A DNA stretch of 64,000 nucleotides from Planctomycetota bacterium. GTDB taxonomy: Bacteria > Planctomycetota > UBA1135 > UBA2386. Below the pieces are notes generated by a model. That model was not told the origin of the DNA. It ran no database searches and saw nothing but the letters and a program-made list of their open reading frames with translations. This document shows positions 55,242 to 64,000 of this stretch, in pieces (positions within the stretch are counted from its first letter, which is position 1; every line of letters begins with the position of its first letter). The translations under genes and the position numbers were made by a program. The stretch spans positions 3,437,501 to 3,501,500 of the forward strand of contig JADJWQ010000006.1 in the NCBI GenBank assembly GCA_016716265.1. Direction: 5' to 3'.

Positions 55242-56456
55242 TCACCAGCAGACCGGGCCCGCGGGCATCCCGGCGATCGCGACGCTCGGCAGCGAGAGCT
55301 GCAGGCCGGCGGGCGCCACGACGAGCGCCTGGATCGACAGGGCGGCGCCGGGCTGCACGGTCGGTGGCAGCGTGAACTCGAGCCGCCCGCGGCGCGTGGC
55401 GTCGGTCGCCAGGCCGCCGAGCACGACCGTCGTCGCCGGATCGAGCCAGATCAGGTCGCCCGTGGCGGTCGGCACGGGCATCGCGGGGAGCGACACGAAC
55501 GCGATGCCGTGCACGGACTGCGATGCGAACAGCTCGACGTGCAGGACACCGTCTCCGCGCAGTCCCTGACTTCGCAATGCCGGGATCGACCACGGGCGGA
55601 TCGGGTCGACGCCGACGATCACCGGGACCGGCGACGTGCCGGTATCGAGTCGGACTGCCGGATCGAGACGGACGACGCTCCGCATATCGGTGCACAGCGG
55701 CGGCTCGACGACGGTCGTGCCCGTCGCGCCACCACGCACCACGAGGTCGCCGGTGAGAGTGATGTGCGCTCCGGTCGCGACGATTCCAGGGGCCGTCAGC
55801 CCGATCGTGCTGTCCGCACCCTGCACGCGCCCGTGGACGATCGCGACGTGGCTCGCCTCGGCCCGGATCCCCGGCCCCCGCACGCTGCCCTGGAACCAGC
55901 TCGTACCCTGTAGATCACACTCGATCGCGACGACCGTCGAGCGCATGACGTCGAGCGCCGGCGCGCCGTAGGTCGACAAGCGCTCCAGCGTTACCACCGC
56001 GCAGTCGCGGACCCACAGGCTGACGTTGCGGACCCGAGCCGGCACCGCACCCTGCACGCGGAGATCCGCGAGGTGCACGGCCCCCTTGTTGGAGTGCATC
56101 CAGATCCGCAGGTCGAAGCCCTCCCGGATCCGGAAGCCGGCCATCGTGAAGCGCTCGCCGGGCGGGAGATCGTGGATCCGGAAGAAACGCGCTATCGGAT
56201 CGAGTACGGCGCCCTCGCAGCCGATCAGCGCAACGCCCCGCGTGGCCTCCCTCGGCGTGGCGTACGTGCCGGCCGACACCAGCACGACGTCCCCTGCAAT
56301 CGCATCCTCGAGTGCAGCGTCGATCGTCGCATAGCGACCCGGCTCGCCGTCCGATGCCGCGTCGACGATCAGGGTCCTCGATGCAGCAGACGGCGCCGCC
56401 AGCGCACACATCAAGGCGATGGTCCGCAGCAGGACCACGCACGAAATCGTCTCCAT
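55242..56456 (-). CDS. Secreted parallel beta-helix protein
   Basis: The product has 404 residues, with GGAGAG just upstream of the ATG at 56456. A signal peptide ('LRTIALMCALAAPSAASRT') leads to 'GRYATIDAALEDAIAGDVVL', the opening seen in pectate-lyase-like right-handed beta helices, then strand-turn repeats ('VSLWVRDCAVVTLERLSTYG', 'VAIVHGRVQGADSTIGL'). The last 100 residues ('PGAALSIQALVVAPAGLQLS') form the C-terminal beta domain common to secreted proteins of this group. No catalytic residues were recognised, so I do not assign a lyase activity. Confidence 0.75.
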   Translation of the reverse strand: METISCVVLLRTIALMCALAAPSAASRTLIVDAASDGEPGRYATIDAALEDAIAGDVVLVSAGTYATPREATRGVALIGCEGAVLDPIARFFRIHDLPPGERFTMAGFRIREGFDLRIWMHSNKGAVHLADLRVQGAVPARVRNVSLWVRDCAVVTLERLSTYGAPALDVMRSTVVAIECDLQGTSWFQGSVRGPGIRAEASHVAIVHGRVQGADSTIGLTAPGIVATGAHITLTGDLVVRGGATGTTVVEPPLCTDMRSVVRLDPAVRLDTGTSPVPVIVGVDPIRPWSIPALRSQGLRGDGVLHVELFASQSVHGIAFVSLPAMPVPTATGDLIWLDPATTVVLGGLATDATRRGRLEFTLPPTVQPGAALSIQALVVAPAGLQLSLPSVAIAGMPAGPVCW

Positions 56457-56694
56457 GCTCTCTCCGTCGCTCGCTGTCCGACGGCACCAGGGCGGGCCGT
56501 CCTCGGGCTGCTCCGGTCGGGTGCCGAAGCGGGAGTGCATGGGCGAGTGCGTCAGGGAGCGGACGACGCCCTCTACGGGTCACGGTCGGAATTCGCGCAG
56601 GTCCAGGTGTTCATCCGCGAATGTCGCAGCGCACCCGGGAACTGCGCCCGAGCCGCTCGCCGGACAGCGGCAGAGCACGTAGGGATCAGCCCGC

Positions 56695-57366
56695 TCAGCA
56701 GCCCACCGGCGCGCAGGGCGGCATGAACGGCGCGAGGCGCACGCATTGGACGTCGCTCAGCTCGAGCGGACCGACCGGGCCGATGTCCTGGCGCGCGCCC
56801 TGGAAGTAGACGGTCACTCCGACCAGGCTGTTGTCGAGCGGGATCTGCAGCGTCACCTCGCCACAGATTCCGCTGCCGCCATTGCCGATCGGATAGATCG
56901 GATCGCGCAGCAGCAGCGTGCCGTCGATCCAGCCGGAGGTCGCGCAACCGATCGGCCGGAAGTCCGGCGCCAGCCCGAGGAACAGCCACCAGCGGCCCAT
57001 CCCGATCGGGCAGATCTTCAGCTTCAGCGGACAGCCGGTGCTGCCGCTGCCGCACCACGTCAGCGACGCGAGCGGCGGGTCGACCCGCGCCACGTCGAGC
57101 AGCGTGCAGGTCGCACCGATCTCGCGGCCGGTGATGCGGACGTTCTGACCGACGTAGCGGTTGAGATCGACCGCACCGCTGCGGCTGACGAGGAACACGC
57201 GCGAGCACTGCAGGTAGTGGGTCTCGCCCTGCATGCAGATCGTCGGCCCGTTGACCGGCTGCACGATTCCCGTCACGCAGACCTGGGCAGGAAGCGGCGC
57301 GAGCGCGGACGCGACCACGAGCGCCGGGGCAGCCGCGAGCAGGCGAGCCACGGAGGAGATTCTCAT
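56695..57366 (-). CDS. Secreted cysteine-rich protein, unknown function
   Basis: The product has 223 residues, with AAGGAG nine bases before the ATG. The signal peptide ends near 'LAPLPAQ'. The mature part holds about a dozen cysteines ('GPTICMQGETHYLQCSRVF', 'LKLKICPIGMGRWW', 'APFMPPCAPVGC'), suggesting several disulfides and an extracellular location. The 'GQNVRITGREIGATCTLLDV' segment resembles a small OB-like strand pattern. No known family was recognised. It is divergent from the next secreted protein over 133 bases. Confidence 0.65.
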   Translation of the reverse strand: MRISSVARLLAAAPALVVASALAPLPAQVCVTGIVQPVNGPTICMQGETHYLQCSRVFLVSRSGAVDLNRYVGQNVRITGREIGATCTLLDVARVDPPLASLTWCGSGSTGCPLKLKICPIGMGRWWLFLGLAPDFRPIGCATSGWIDGTLLLRDPIYPIGNGGSGICGEVTLQIPLDNSLVGVTVYFQGARQDIGPVGPLELSDVQCVRLAPFMPPCAPVGC

Positions 57367-57499
57367 GCCGTCGACTCCTTTCCGGACGAGGTGTCCGGAG
57401 CCACGCCGCATTGTCCCCGGCCTCGCCGGCCCTGTACAGTGCCGGCGCTGCACACTGCCGCTCCGTCCGCACGGATCGCCGCCCGGGAGCAGTTCCGCG

Positions 57500-58564
57500 A
57501 TGCGCACGTCTTCGACCGCAGGTTCTCCGACGCGCTCTCTGCTCGTCGCCCTCCTCGCGCAGGGCGCGATCGTCGCGCAGACCGACCTCGTCGCACCGGC
57601 TCGCTTCGCGGGTGTATGGGGCGGCAACAACGGCTCCGGCGCGAGCGTCGCCGCGGCGGCCGGTCGCACGCAGCAGCTCTACGTCGCACCGCTGCCGGCC
57701 GGCGTCATCGTCACCGCGATCGCGTTCCGACGCGCGGCCGGCACCATCGACCACGCGGCGTTCCAGGTCGAGACCGAGATCGCGATGGCCGACACCGCGG
57801 CGACGCCGGGCAGCCTGTCGACGCTGTTCGCGGCGAACGTGACGCCGAGCCTGGGCACCGTCGTCGCACGCCGGACCTTCAGCATCGCACCGCAGCCCGC
57901 GCAATCGTCACCGGCCGGCTGGATCGCGTTCCCCGCCTCCCAGCCCTTCGCGTTCCGCGGTCCGAACGCGCTGCTCGACGTCACCTGCCACGCGAGCACG
58001 CGGACGAGTCCGGTGCTGCGGCTCGACCGCTGCTTCGCGAGCCCGTACGGCGAGGGCGTGACGTTCGGGCGCGGCTGCGGCTCGGCGACGATCGACTCGC
58101 GCTCGGCCGGCGGCTACCTGCCGACCGACGGAGTCACCGTGTCGCTCGCACGCGCGCCGGCCCGCCAGCCGGCATTCCTGCTCGCCGGACTGGACCTCGT
58201 CGACTGGAACGCTACCCCGCTGCCGTTCGATCTCGGCAACGTGGGCACGCAGCCGGGCTGCGCCTTGCTGGTGGCGCCGATCGCACGCGCGACCGTGTCG
58301 ACCGACGCGAACGGCGCCGCCCTCGTCCCGTTCGTCGTTCCGGCCGTCCCGACGCTCGCCGACGCCGCCGTGGTCTTCCAGTGGCTCTACGTCGATCCCG
58401 CGTCCGCGCGCCCGCTCGCATTGTCGACGACGCCGGCCGAGCTCGTCCGCATCGGGCCGCGCTCGTGCCCGGACAACGCCTACGTCTACGCGTTCACGCC
58501 CGGCGCCCTGACGGGCACCGTGCAGGCCGGCGGCCCGATCGTGCGCTTCACGACGCGTCCGTAG
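57500..58564 (+). CDS. Secreted beta-rich protein with planctomycete C-terminal domain
   Basis: The product has 354 residues. A signal peptide ('SLLVALLAQGAIVAQTDLV') is followed by a beta-rich region ('GVWGGNNGSGASVAAAAG', 'FRRAAGTIDHAAFQVETEIA') and a C-terminal part ('TVSTDANGAALVPFVVPAVP', 'VVFQWLYVDPASARPLALST') similar to the terminal domain of the PQQ-like protein at 7430-9030. That shared domain may serve secretion or surface attachment in this lineage. No enzyme motif is visible. Its last 17 bases overlap the convergent 859-residue gene. Confidence 0.65.
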   Translation: MRTSSTAGSPTRSLLVALLAQGAIVAQTDLVAPARFAGVWGGNNGSGASVAAAAGRTQQLYVAPLPAGVIVTAIAFRRAAGTIDHAAFQVETEIAMADTAATPGSLSTLFAANVTPSLGTVVARRTFSIAPQPAQSSPAGWIAFPASQPFAFRGPNALLDVTCHASTRTSPVLRLDRCFASPYGEGVTFGRGCGSATIDSRSAGGYLPTDGVTVSLARAPARQPAFLLAGLDLVDWNATPLPFDLGNVGTQPGCALLVAPIARATVSTDANGAALVPFVVPAVPTLADAAVVFQWLYVDPASARPLALSTTPAELVRIGPRSCPDNAYVYAFTPGALTGTVQAGGPIVRFTTRP

Positions 58565-61127
58565 CGGGATCGTCACCGGCCGGCGGCTCGACCACCGGCA
58601 CCGCCGCGCCGCGCGGATCGCGATAGCGCTGCCCGACCGCGAGCCCGTCGACCGCGGAGCGGACCACTTCGAACACGCTGTCGCCGGCGACGTCGCGGTG
58701 CAGCAGCAGCGCCGCGGTGTCGCCGAGCGCGCCGCACACCGCGGCCACCAATGGCTCGTCGTCGGCGTGCGGCGGCGCGTCGCGGCCGTCGTGGTCCAGG
58801 AACGTCACCAGCACGCGGGCACCGGCGAGCTCGTCGCGCAGCGCGTCGAGCTGCCGCAGCGTGATCGCGATCTCGTCGTCGTCTTCGGTCCACTCGATGC
58901 CGATCAGACGCATCGGCGGCGTGGCCGAGTCACGGCGGCCGAGCACCGCGACCGGCCGCCGCACGACCTCCGGCAGCACCTGCACCGGGCGACCCCCTGC
59001 GCCGCCGTCGACGCGCAGCACCGCCGGCTCCGCCGCCCGCAGCATCGCGATCGCCGCAGCGACCGCCCCGCCGAACGGCTTGCGCGCGCCGGGCCACTGG
59101 AGCGTCAGCGACACACCCTGCAGGTCGCCGAGCTCGGCGAGGCGCGCCGGCAGCTCGCGCTGGAGCTGGCGCACGACGACCGCATCGTCCGGGCTCGGCT
59201 GTGCACTGAGCACGGCGCGCTCACCTGGCCGCGCCGGCGCCGCGAACAGCGCCGGGTGCACCTGCACCGGCTCGGCGCCGCCGAGCAGCACGCGCTCCGC
59301 ACCGCGGGCGACGAGCGCGGTGACCAATGCGCTCGCGGGCTCGCCGGCCGCGTCGACGACGAGCGTCGCATTCGCGGGGAGCTCGAGCGCCTCGAGCTCG
59401 CGCGCGAGCGCGGCGCTCACCTGCTCCTCGTTGCGCCAGGCCGGCTCGATCGCGATGCGCAGCTCGTTGGCGTGCTGCGCGCCGAGCTTCAAGAGCCGCG
59501 GCAGCAGCACGTCGACCGCGTCGCGCTCGACGAGCTCGGCGCTCTTCACGCCGGCGCGCTCCAGCTCGTCGAACACCGTGCGCCGCACGGTGCGCGACAC
59601 CGCCCCCTCGCCCGTCAGCTCGAACCGCACCCGGCGGCCGCGCAGCTCCTGGGTGTGCGCGCGCAGCCGCCGCTCGACCGCCGCGACGAGCTCCACCGGC
59701 CGGCCGGCATCGGTGTCGAGCGCCGCGACCACCAGCTCGCCGTAGCCATCGGTCGTGCGGCGGAAGGTCAGCGGCGCGGGCCACACCGGCAGGCTCTGGT
59801 CGCCGGCGCGGAACACGACGCTCTTCGCGCCGAGCGGCGCGAGGCCGTCGGTCACGCAGACCTTCTCGAGCTCCTCGTCGAGCACCGTTCCGTCGGGCCA
59901 CTCGACCGCGATCCGGTGGCCGTGCACGGCGTGGCGCAGCGCCGGCAGCTCACGCCGCAGCGCGGCGAACAGCGCGGCACGGTCGCGGTCGCCCGGCACG
60001 ACGCCGATCTTCGTGCGGTCGTCCTTGCTGGCCGTGCGCAGCAGCCGCGGCAGCAGCAGATCGGCGCCCGCCGCCCCGCGGTCGAGCTCGACGCGCGCGG
60101 CACCGAGCGCCGCGAGCCGCTCGACGACGAGCTCGACGAGCGACTCGGCGCCCTGCGCGCGGAGTCGCACGCGCCGGCCCCGGATCAGCCCCACCGACGG
60201 CGGCAGCACGAGGTCGAGCGCCGCGCCGATCGTCGCGCGGTCGGCGGGCCGCAGCTCCAGCTCGGCGTCGCAGTCGTCGCGCGACGACTCGCCGATCGCG
60301 ACCAGCCCCTCGAGCTCACGGTCGAACAGCACCTCCACCGGCGCGCGGTCTGCCGGCTGCAGCGTCGCACGGGTCGCGCCGCCGCCGGCGAGCGCGGACC
60401 GGATCGCGTCGACGAGTGCATCGTCCGGCCGCGCCGCACCGCGGAAGGCGAGCTCGAAGGACTTGCCCTCGGCCTCGGCGGCGAGGCGGTCGAGGTCGCC
60501 CTGCAGCACGATGCCGAGCTCGGCGCCGACCAGGTCGGCGGTGTCGATGGTCACGCGCAGTCGCCCGAAGTCACCCTCGATCGGGTCGACCCGGACGCTC
60601 GCGGCCGGCATCGGGTTCTCGAGCACGATCTCGTCGGGGTAGCCGCGCTGCACCGCGACCACCAGCGGCCGCAGGTCGCGCAACGCCTGCGCGACCCGCT
60701 CCTTGGTCGCGCTCGGGATCATCGCCTCGCCGGAGAATCGGACGACGACGCGCCGCAGCCGCAATGCGTCGGCGTGGCGCGCCGCCGCTGCGCCGAGCGC
60801 GGCCGACACCGCATCGGGCACCTCGGAACGATCGAGCTCCGGCACGACGAGCTTCAGGCAGACGTCGTAGGCCTCGTCGTCGCCCGCTGACTCGAGCGTG
60901 CACTCGATGCGCGCATAACCCGTCGCTTCGTCGATCGGCTCGAGGACCGGCAGGTCCTCGTCGTCCGTGATCGGCTCGAGCGTCGGCAGCTCCTCCTCCG
61001 CTGCGATCGGCTCCAGCGTCGGCAGCTCCTCGTCCTGGACCGGCTCGAGCGCGTCGAGCTGCTCCTCGATCGACTCGAGCTCGTCGGCGGCCTTCTTGCG
61101 GGGGAACTTGCGGCGGGCTGCGCTCAT
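58548..61127 (-). CDS. Large cytoplasmic repeat protein with an acidic N-terminal repeat, no known family
   Basis: The product has 859 residues and no signal peptide. A basic start ('RRKFPRKKAADELES') is followed by three 12-residue acidic units (ELPTLEPI at 34-41, again at 46-53, DLPVLEPI at 58-65). The rest is built of similar alpha/beta modules: 'GADLLLPRLLRTASKDDRTK' near the middle matches 'AVDVLLPRLLKLGAQHANEL' later, both followed by an 'ALRRELPAL' or 'ALARELEAL' helix. That points to internal duplication of a unit of about 150-200 residues. I recognise no family and no catalytic motif. It is followed downstream only by a convergent gene. Confidence 0.6.
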   Translation of the reverse strand: MSAARRKFPRKKAADELESIEEQLDALEPVQDEELPTLEPIAAEEELPTLEPITDDEDLPVLEPIDEATGYARIECTLESAGDDEAYDVCLKLVVPELDRSEVPDAVSAALGAAAARHADALRLRRVVVRFSGEAMIPSATKERVAQALRDLRPLVVAVQRGYPDEIVLENPMPAASVRVDPIEGDFGRLRVTIDTADLVGAELGIVLQGDLDRLAAEAEGKSFELAFRGAARPDDALVDAIRSALAGGGATRATLQPADRAPVEVLFDRELEGLVAIGESSRDDCDAELELRPADRATIGAALDLVLPPSVGLIRGRRVRLRAQGAESLVELVVERLAALGAARVELDRGAAGADLLLPRLLRTASKDDRTKIGVVPGDRDRAALFAALRRELPALRHAVHGHRIAVEWPDGTVLDEELEKVCVTDGLAPLGAKSVVFRAGDQSLPVWPAPLTFRRTTDGYGELVVAALDTDAGRPVELVAAVERRLRAHTQELRGRRVRFELTGEGAVSRTVRRTVFDELERAGVKSAELVERDAVDVLLPRLLKLGAQHANELRIAIEPAWRNEEQVSAALARELEALELPANATLVVDAAGEPASALVTALVARGAERVLLGGAEPVQVHPALFAAPARPGERAVLSAQPSPDDAVVVRQLQRELPARLAELGDLQGVSLTLQWPGARKPFGGAVAAAIAMLRAAEPAVLRVDGGAGGRPVQVLPEVVRRPVAVLGRRDSATPPMRLIGIEWTEDDDEIAITLRQLDALRDELAGARVLVTFLDHDGRDAPPHADDEPLVAAVCGALGDTAALLLHRDVAGDSVFEVVRSAVDGLAVGQRYRDPRGAAVPVVEPPAGDDPATDAS

Positions 61128-61206
61128 CGGGGTGCGTCGGAACGAGGGTCGGCAGGGAAACCGGGGGGCGAAGAGGCTAGCAGAACACCCGGACCGGGGC
61201 ATCGGA

Positions 61207-62544
61207 TCAGACCCGGGGGAGGGCGGCGTGGACGCGCCCCGCGCGGGTGGCCAGCGCGACCAGCGCACCCGGGCGGCACACCGACAGCACGGCGCAGCGC
61301 GCGCGGCGCCCCTGCCACCAGCCGAGCAGGCCGAGGCCCGGCGCCGTGAGCAGCGCGGCGAGCACGACCGGCGGTGGCCCGCCGCAGGCGCGCGCGAGCA
61401 GCGCGAAGGCGAGCGCGAGCCCGAGGTCCCAGGCGGCGAACCAGCGGATCGCCGCCAACAGCGCGACGAAGCCGAGCCGCGAGGCCGGTGCCGCGCGCGG
61501 GCCGCCACCGGCCCGCCGCGCCGCGCGGCGCACGGCGCACAGGGGCGGCGCGTGCAGCGCCACCCCGAGCGCGGCCGGGCAGAGCGCGAGCGCCAGGAGG
61601 GCGCTCCGACGCCGGCCGGCGCGCTCGCTGCCGGGCGCGATCCCGAGCTGCTCGGCACGGCCGAGGTAGACGCGCAGCGCGCGGCCGACCCGCAGGGCCG
61701 TCGCCGGGGCGAGCGCCGCCGCCCGCGCGGCCGCCGCGCGCAACGCGGCCAGATCGTCGCGGCCCGGCAGCAGGCCGGCGGCGCGCAGGTCGGCGTCCTC
61801 GAGCTCGGCGAGATCCTCGACGAGGCGCGGGTCGGCGCCGCCGAAGTCGACCGTCACGGCGCGCAGTGCGCCGTCGAGCTGCGCGTTGAGCTCCGCCTCG
61901 GCGCGCTGGCGCGCGGCCGGGTCGCTGCCCGCCGGCGCGCGGACCGCGAGCGGCGCCCCGATCGCGACCGTCACCGGGCGCAGCGGCCAACCGCTGAGCC
62001 GCCGGTAGACGAGGCCGACCGGCACGATGCGCACCGGCTCGCACGCCGGCACGCGGGCGGCCGCCTCCAGTGCGATCCGCGCGGTGCCCGCGCGCAGCGG
62101 CAGCAGGCGGCGCTGTGCGAGGCTGCGCCCCTCGGGCGCCATCGCGACGGACTCGCCGGCGACCAGCCGCGCGACCGCCGCGCGCATCGTCGCGACGTTC
62201 TGCCGCCGCGACGCGAAGTCGCCGCGCCCGGTCTCGGGACGGTGCAGCGGGACGGCGCGCAGCCGGCGCGACAGCCAGCCGCGGAACCGACCGCCGAACA
62301 GCAGCACGCTGTCGGCCAGGAACCAGAGCGGCCCGCCGCGCAGCGCGAGCCCGACGTGGATCGGGTCGAGCAGGTGGAACGGATGGTGGAACGCGACGAG
62401 CCGCCGCGGTCCACGCACGCGCGCACCACCGAGCGAGCAGCGGCCGTGGAACAACCGGAGCGCGAGCCACAGCGCGGCACCGAGCAGCGCCGCCTCCGGG
62501 CGCGGATCGAAGCGGCGCCGCCGCGGCCCGCGAGGTCCGGTCAT
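61207..62544 (-). CDS. Membrane 1-acyl-glycerolipid acyltransferase-like protein (PlsC/LPLAT type)
   Basis: The product has 445 residues. The catalytic block is 'VAFHHPFHLLDPIHVGLAL', with His and Asp in the H-x5-D form used by a subgroup of LPLAT enzymes, and 'VAMAPEGRS' in place of the FPEG-type substrate site. The C-terminal 150 residues contain several hydrophobic spans ('LGFVALLAAIRWFAAWDLGL', 'VVLAALLTAPGLGLLGWW'). It should transfer a fatty acyl group to a glycerophospholipid precursor at the inner membrane. Its ATG overlaps the stop of the hydrolase upstream (ATGA), so the two are coupled. Confidence 0.8.
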   Translation of the reverse strand: MTGPRGPRRRRFDPRPEAALLGAALWLALRLFHGRCSLGGARVRGPRRLVAFHHPFHLLDPIHVGLALRGGPLWFLADSVLLFGGRFRGWLSRRLRAVPLHRPETGRGDFASRRQNVATMRAAVARLVAGESVAMAPEGRSLAQRRLLPLRAGTARIALEAAARVPACEPVRIVPVGLVYRRLSGWPLRPVTVAIGAPLAVRAPAGSDPAARQRAEAELNAQLDGALRAVTVDFGGADPRLVEDLAELEDADLRAAGLLPGRDDLAALRAAAARAAALAPATALRVGRALRVYLGRAEQLGIAPGSERAGRRRSALLALALCPAALGVALHAPPLCAVRRAARRAGGGPRAAPASRLGFVALLAAIRWFAAWDLGLALAFALLARACGGPPPVVLAALLTAPGLGLLGWWQGRRARCAVLSVCRPGALVALATRAGRVHAALPRV

Positions 62545-64000
62545 CGCGGGCCGCCGACCAGGTCGACGACGCAGGACGACGCCAGCTGCGGATCGCCTCG
62601 GCGCAGCATCGTCTCGCACAGCGTGCGCGCGCTCGGCGCGATCGCGACGCTGCGCTCCGCGCCACCGACCGTCACGACCAGCGGACGATCGAAGTCCACG
62701 AGCCGGGCGTCGAGGCGGGCCTGGAGGTGCTCGACGCCGGTCGCGTCCAGCACCTCGAGCCGATTGCCCGCCTGCAGCCGGACATCGAGGCGCTGGCCGT
62801 CGCGAGGGCTGTCGTTCGTCAGCCAGTAGAAGTCCCGGATGCGGTTGTCGGTCGGCTCCCAGCGGACGCGGTCGGGCGTCGCCACGCGGCGCGCGCGGCA
62901 GAGCTCGGCGAGCCGGTCGCGATCCGGCAGGCCGGTGTGTCCATTGCCTTCGATCGGCATGAAATCGGTCGGGAACGCGCCCGGCGCGTCGTGCGCCCGC
63001 AATGCGTCGAGCTCGCCGGCGAACGCCGTGCAGCGCTCGAACCGGCCGTAGGCGGTGTCACGCGAGCCGACCATGAACGAGAACCGCAGATTGCGGAGGT
63101 TCAGCGCCGGGCTCTCGCCGGGCGTCGGCGCGGCGGCCGATGCGTGCACCGCCGCGAAGCGGTCGGGGATCTTCGGTCCGAGCGCGAAGGCGCCGTAGCC
63201 GCCGTGCGAGTAGCCGATCGCACAGACGCGGTCGGGATCGACGTCGCCGAAGGTCACGAACTGCCGGATCAGCTCGGCGACGAGCGGGGCGATGGCGTCG
63301 TCGTAGAAGCCGTTCCACTCGTCGTTGGGGGCGCGCAACGCGACGTAGCGGTAGCCGCCGACCTCCGGGTGGGGACGATAGTACGAGCGCATGACCTGCC
63401 ATTGCTGGTCGTTGACGCGCGTGGGCACGCCGCCACCGCCATGCATGGCGATCACGAGCCCGAACCCCGCCGGCCCGGGCTCGCCGACGTTCTGCACCGT
63501 GTAGCGCGCCTCGCGGTCCGCGGTGCGGACGCGGCCGCGACGGAAGTCGGCCAGTGCGTCGCCGTGCACCGGCGCGTCGCGCCACGCACTCCACACGATG
63601 CGGCGCGCGCGCGCCTCGTCGGCGCGGAGCATCGCATCGGCGAGCACCGGGAAGGTCTGCTCCGCACGATCGGTCTCGCTGCCGGCGAAGTAGCCCTCGG
63701 CGGCGAGGCGCAGTGCATCGGCCTCCGCCGCGAACGGCTGCTCCTCGACGTGCACGCCGACCAGCTCCTCGGCCTCGCCACGGCCGGCGTGCTGCAGCTC
63801 GCAGACGCTGCCCGCGTAGGTCACGCGCAGCGCGAGCACCGCACCGCGCGGCACCAGGAACTCGAGGTGGTCGTTGGTGTCGGCACCCTCGCCGCGGCTC
63901 GTGCCGGTGGACACCACGCCCGGCGCCGCACCGTCGTCGCCGACCACGCGCACCTCGACGCGCGCCGCCACGCGCCGCGCCGGCTGGCCGGCGAGCACGT
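62541..64000 (-). CDS. Alpha/beta-hydrolase (esterase-like), C-terminal part; runs off the window
   Basis: About 486 residues are visible, and the frame is open to the end of the window, so the N-terminus is missing. The central hydrolase domain has 'FGLVIAMHGGGGVPTRVN' (oxyanion region), the nucleophile elbow 'GYSHGGYGAF' (G-x-S-x-G), a candidate Asp in 'VGSRDTAYGRFERC', and a late His in 'IEGNGHTGLPD'. It resembles PHB-depolymerase/feruloyl-esterase-like lipases of the 'dienelactone hydrolase' style. A beta-rich tail ('GQRLDVRLQAGNRLEVLDAT') follows. Coupled translation with the acyltransferase suggests an ester or lipid substrate. Confidence 0.8.
   Translation of the reverse strand, partial: VLAGQPARRVAARVEVRVVGDDGAAPGVVSTGTSRGEGADTNDHLEFLVPRGAVLALRVTYAGSVCELQHAGRGEAEELVGVHVEEQPFAAEADALRLAAEGYFAGSETDRAEQTFPVLADAMLRADEARARRIVWSAWRDAPVHGDALADFRRGRVRTADREARYTVQNVGEPGPAGFGLVIAMHGGGGVPTRVNDQQWQVMRSYYRPHPEVGGYRYVALRAPNDEWNGFYDDAIAPLVAELIRQFVTFGDVDPDRVCAIGYSHGGYGAFALGPKIPDRFAAVHASAAAPTPGESPALNLRNLRFSFMVGSRDTAYGRFERCTAFAGELDALRAHDAPGAFPTDFMPIEGNGHTGLPDRDRLAELCRARRVATPDRVRWEPTDNRIRDFYWLTNDSPRDGQRLDVRLQAGNRLEVLDATGVEHLQARLDARLVDFDRPLVVTVGGAERSVAIAPSARTLCETMLRRGDPQLASSCVVDLVGGPR

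Overview
The window is high-GC bacterial DNA (visibly around 70%) that reads as Planctomycetota. The strongest evidence is the adjacent pair of a haem-motif/DUF1549/DUF1553 gene (48403-51987) and a DUF1501 gene (52004-53491), an arrangement typical of that phylum. Many lipid-anchored or secreted repeat proteins (FG-GAP, PQQ-like, beta-helix, ankyrin, vWA) and a GroEL ending in a Gly/His/Met/Asp tail fit the same assignment. No rRNA, canonical tRNA, insertion sequence, prophage or CRISPR array was seen.

Layout. 1-6121: a vWA fragment, a secreted vWA protein, a two-component system and a TMTC-like membrane TPR protein. 6139-15933, mostly minus strand: a DUF1801 protein with a histone-H1-like Lys/Ala tail, a frameshifted PQQ-like propeller gene, a three-gene DUF692 (MNIO, HvfB/MbnB-like) operon with stop/start overlaps, a long imperfect palindrome, and a secreted-hydrolase-like/TPR gene pair. 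16149-19537: an acidic zinc-ribbon protein, a receiver-only regulator, groES and groEL.

19647-23427 is the most interesting part. An RtcR-type sigma-54 activator is transcribed divergently from a Ro60/Rsr (TROVE plus vWA) gene. Directly downstream of Ro60 are three tandem RNA elements sharing one architecture: an outer stem, a conserved 5' internal loop ATGCC, and an inner stem with at most one mismatch. They look like bacterial Y RNAs. The first carries only a simple loop. The second carries a complete circularly permuted tRNA-like domain (T arm, 7-bp acceptor, D arm). The third carries a T arm next to a UUCG-capped minihelix and lies antisense to the 3' end of the neighbouring GH127 gene. 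No rtcB or rtcA is present in the window, so RtcR here appears to serve Ro60/Y RNA alone.

23305-32598: GH127, an Ig-like/carboxypeptidase-regulatory secreted protein, an FG-GAP protein and a PAS hybrid histidine kinase. 32641-47558: a surface-polysaccharide cluster with a phosphodiesterase-like enzyme, two GT2 enzymes, an ABC-2 polysaccharide exporter (Wzm/Wzt-like), a sulfotransferase, an AsnB-type amidotransferase and a 1427-residue protein carrying a P-loop region, coiled coil, two GT2 domains and a GT4 domain. 47847-63998: an invertebrate-type lysozyme-like protein, the DUF1549/1553 and DUF1501 pair, an ankyrin lipoprotein, three secreted proteins, an unfamiliar 859-residue repeat protein, a glycerolipid acyltransferase-like protein and the C-terminal part of an alpha/beta hydrolase running off the end.

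Assignments were made by eye from motifs and family knowledge. RNA structures were paired by hand, and no search or folding programme was run.
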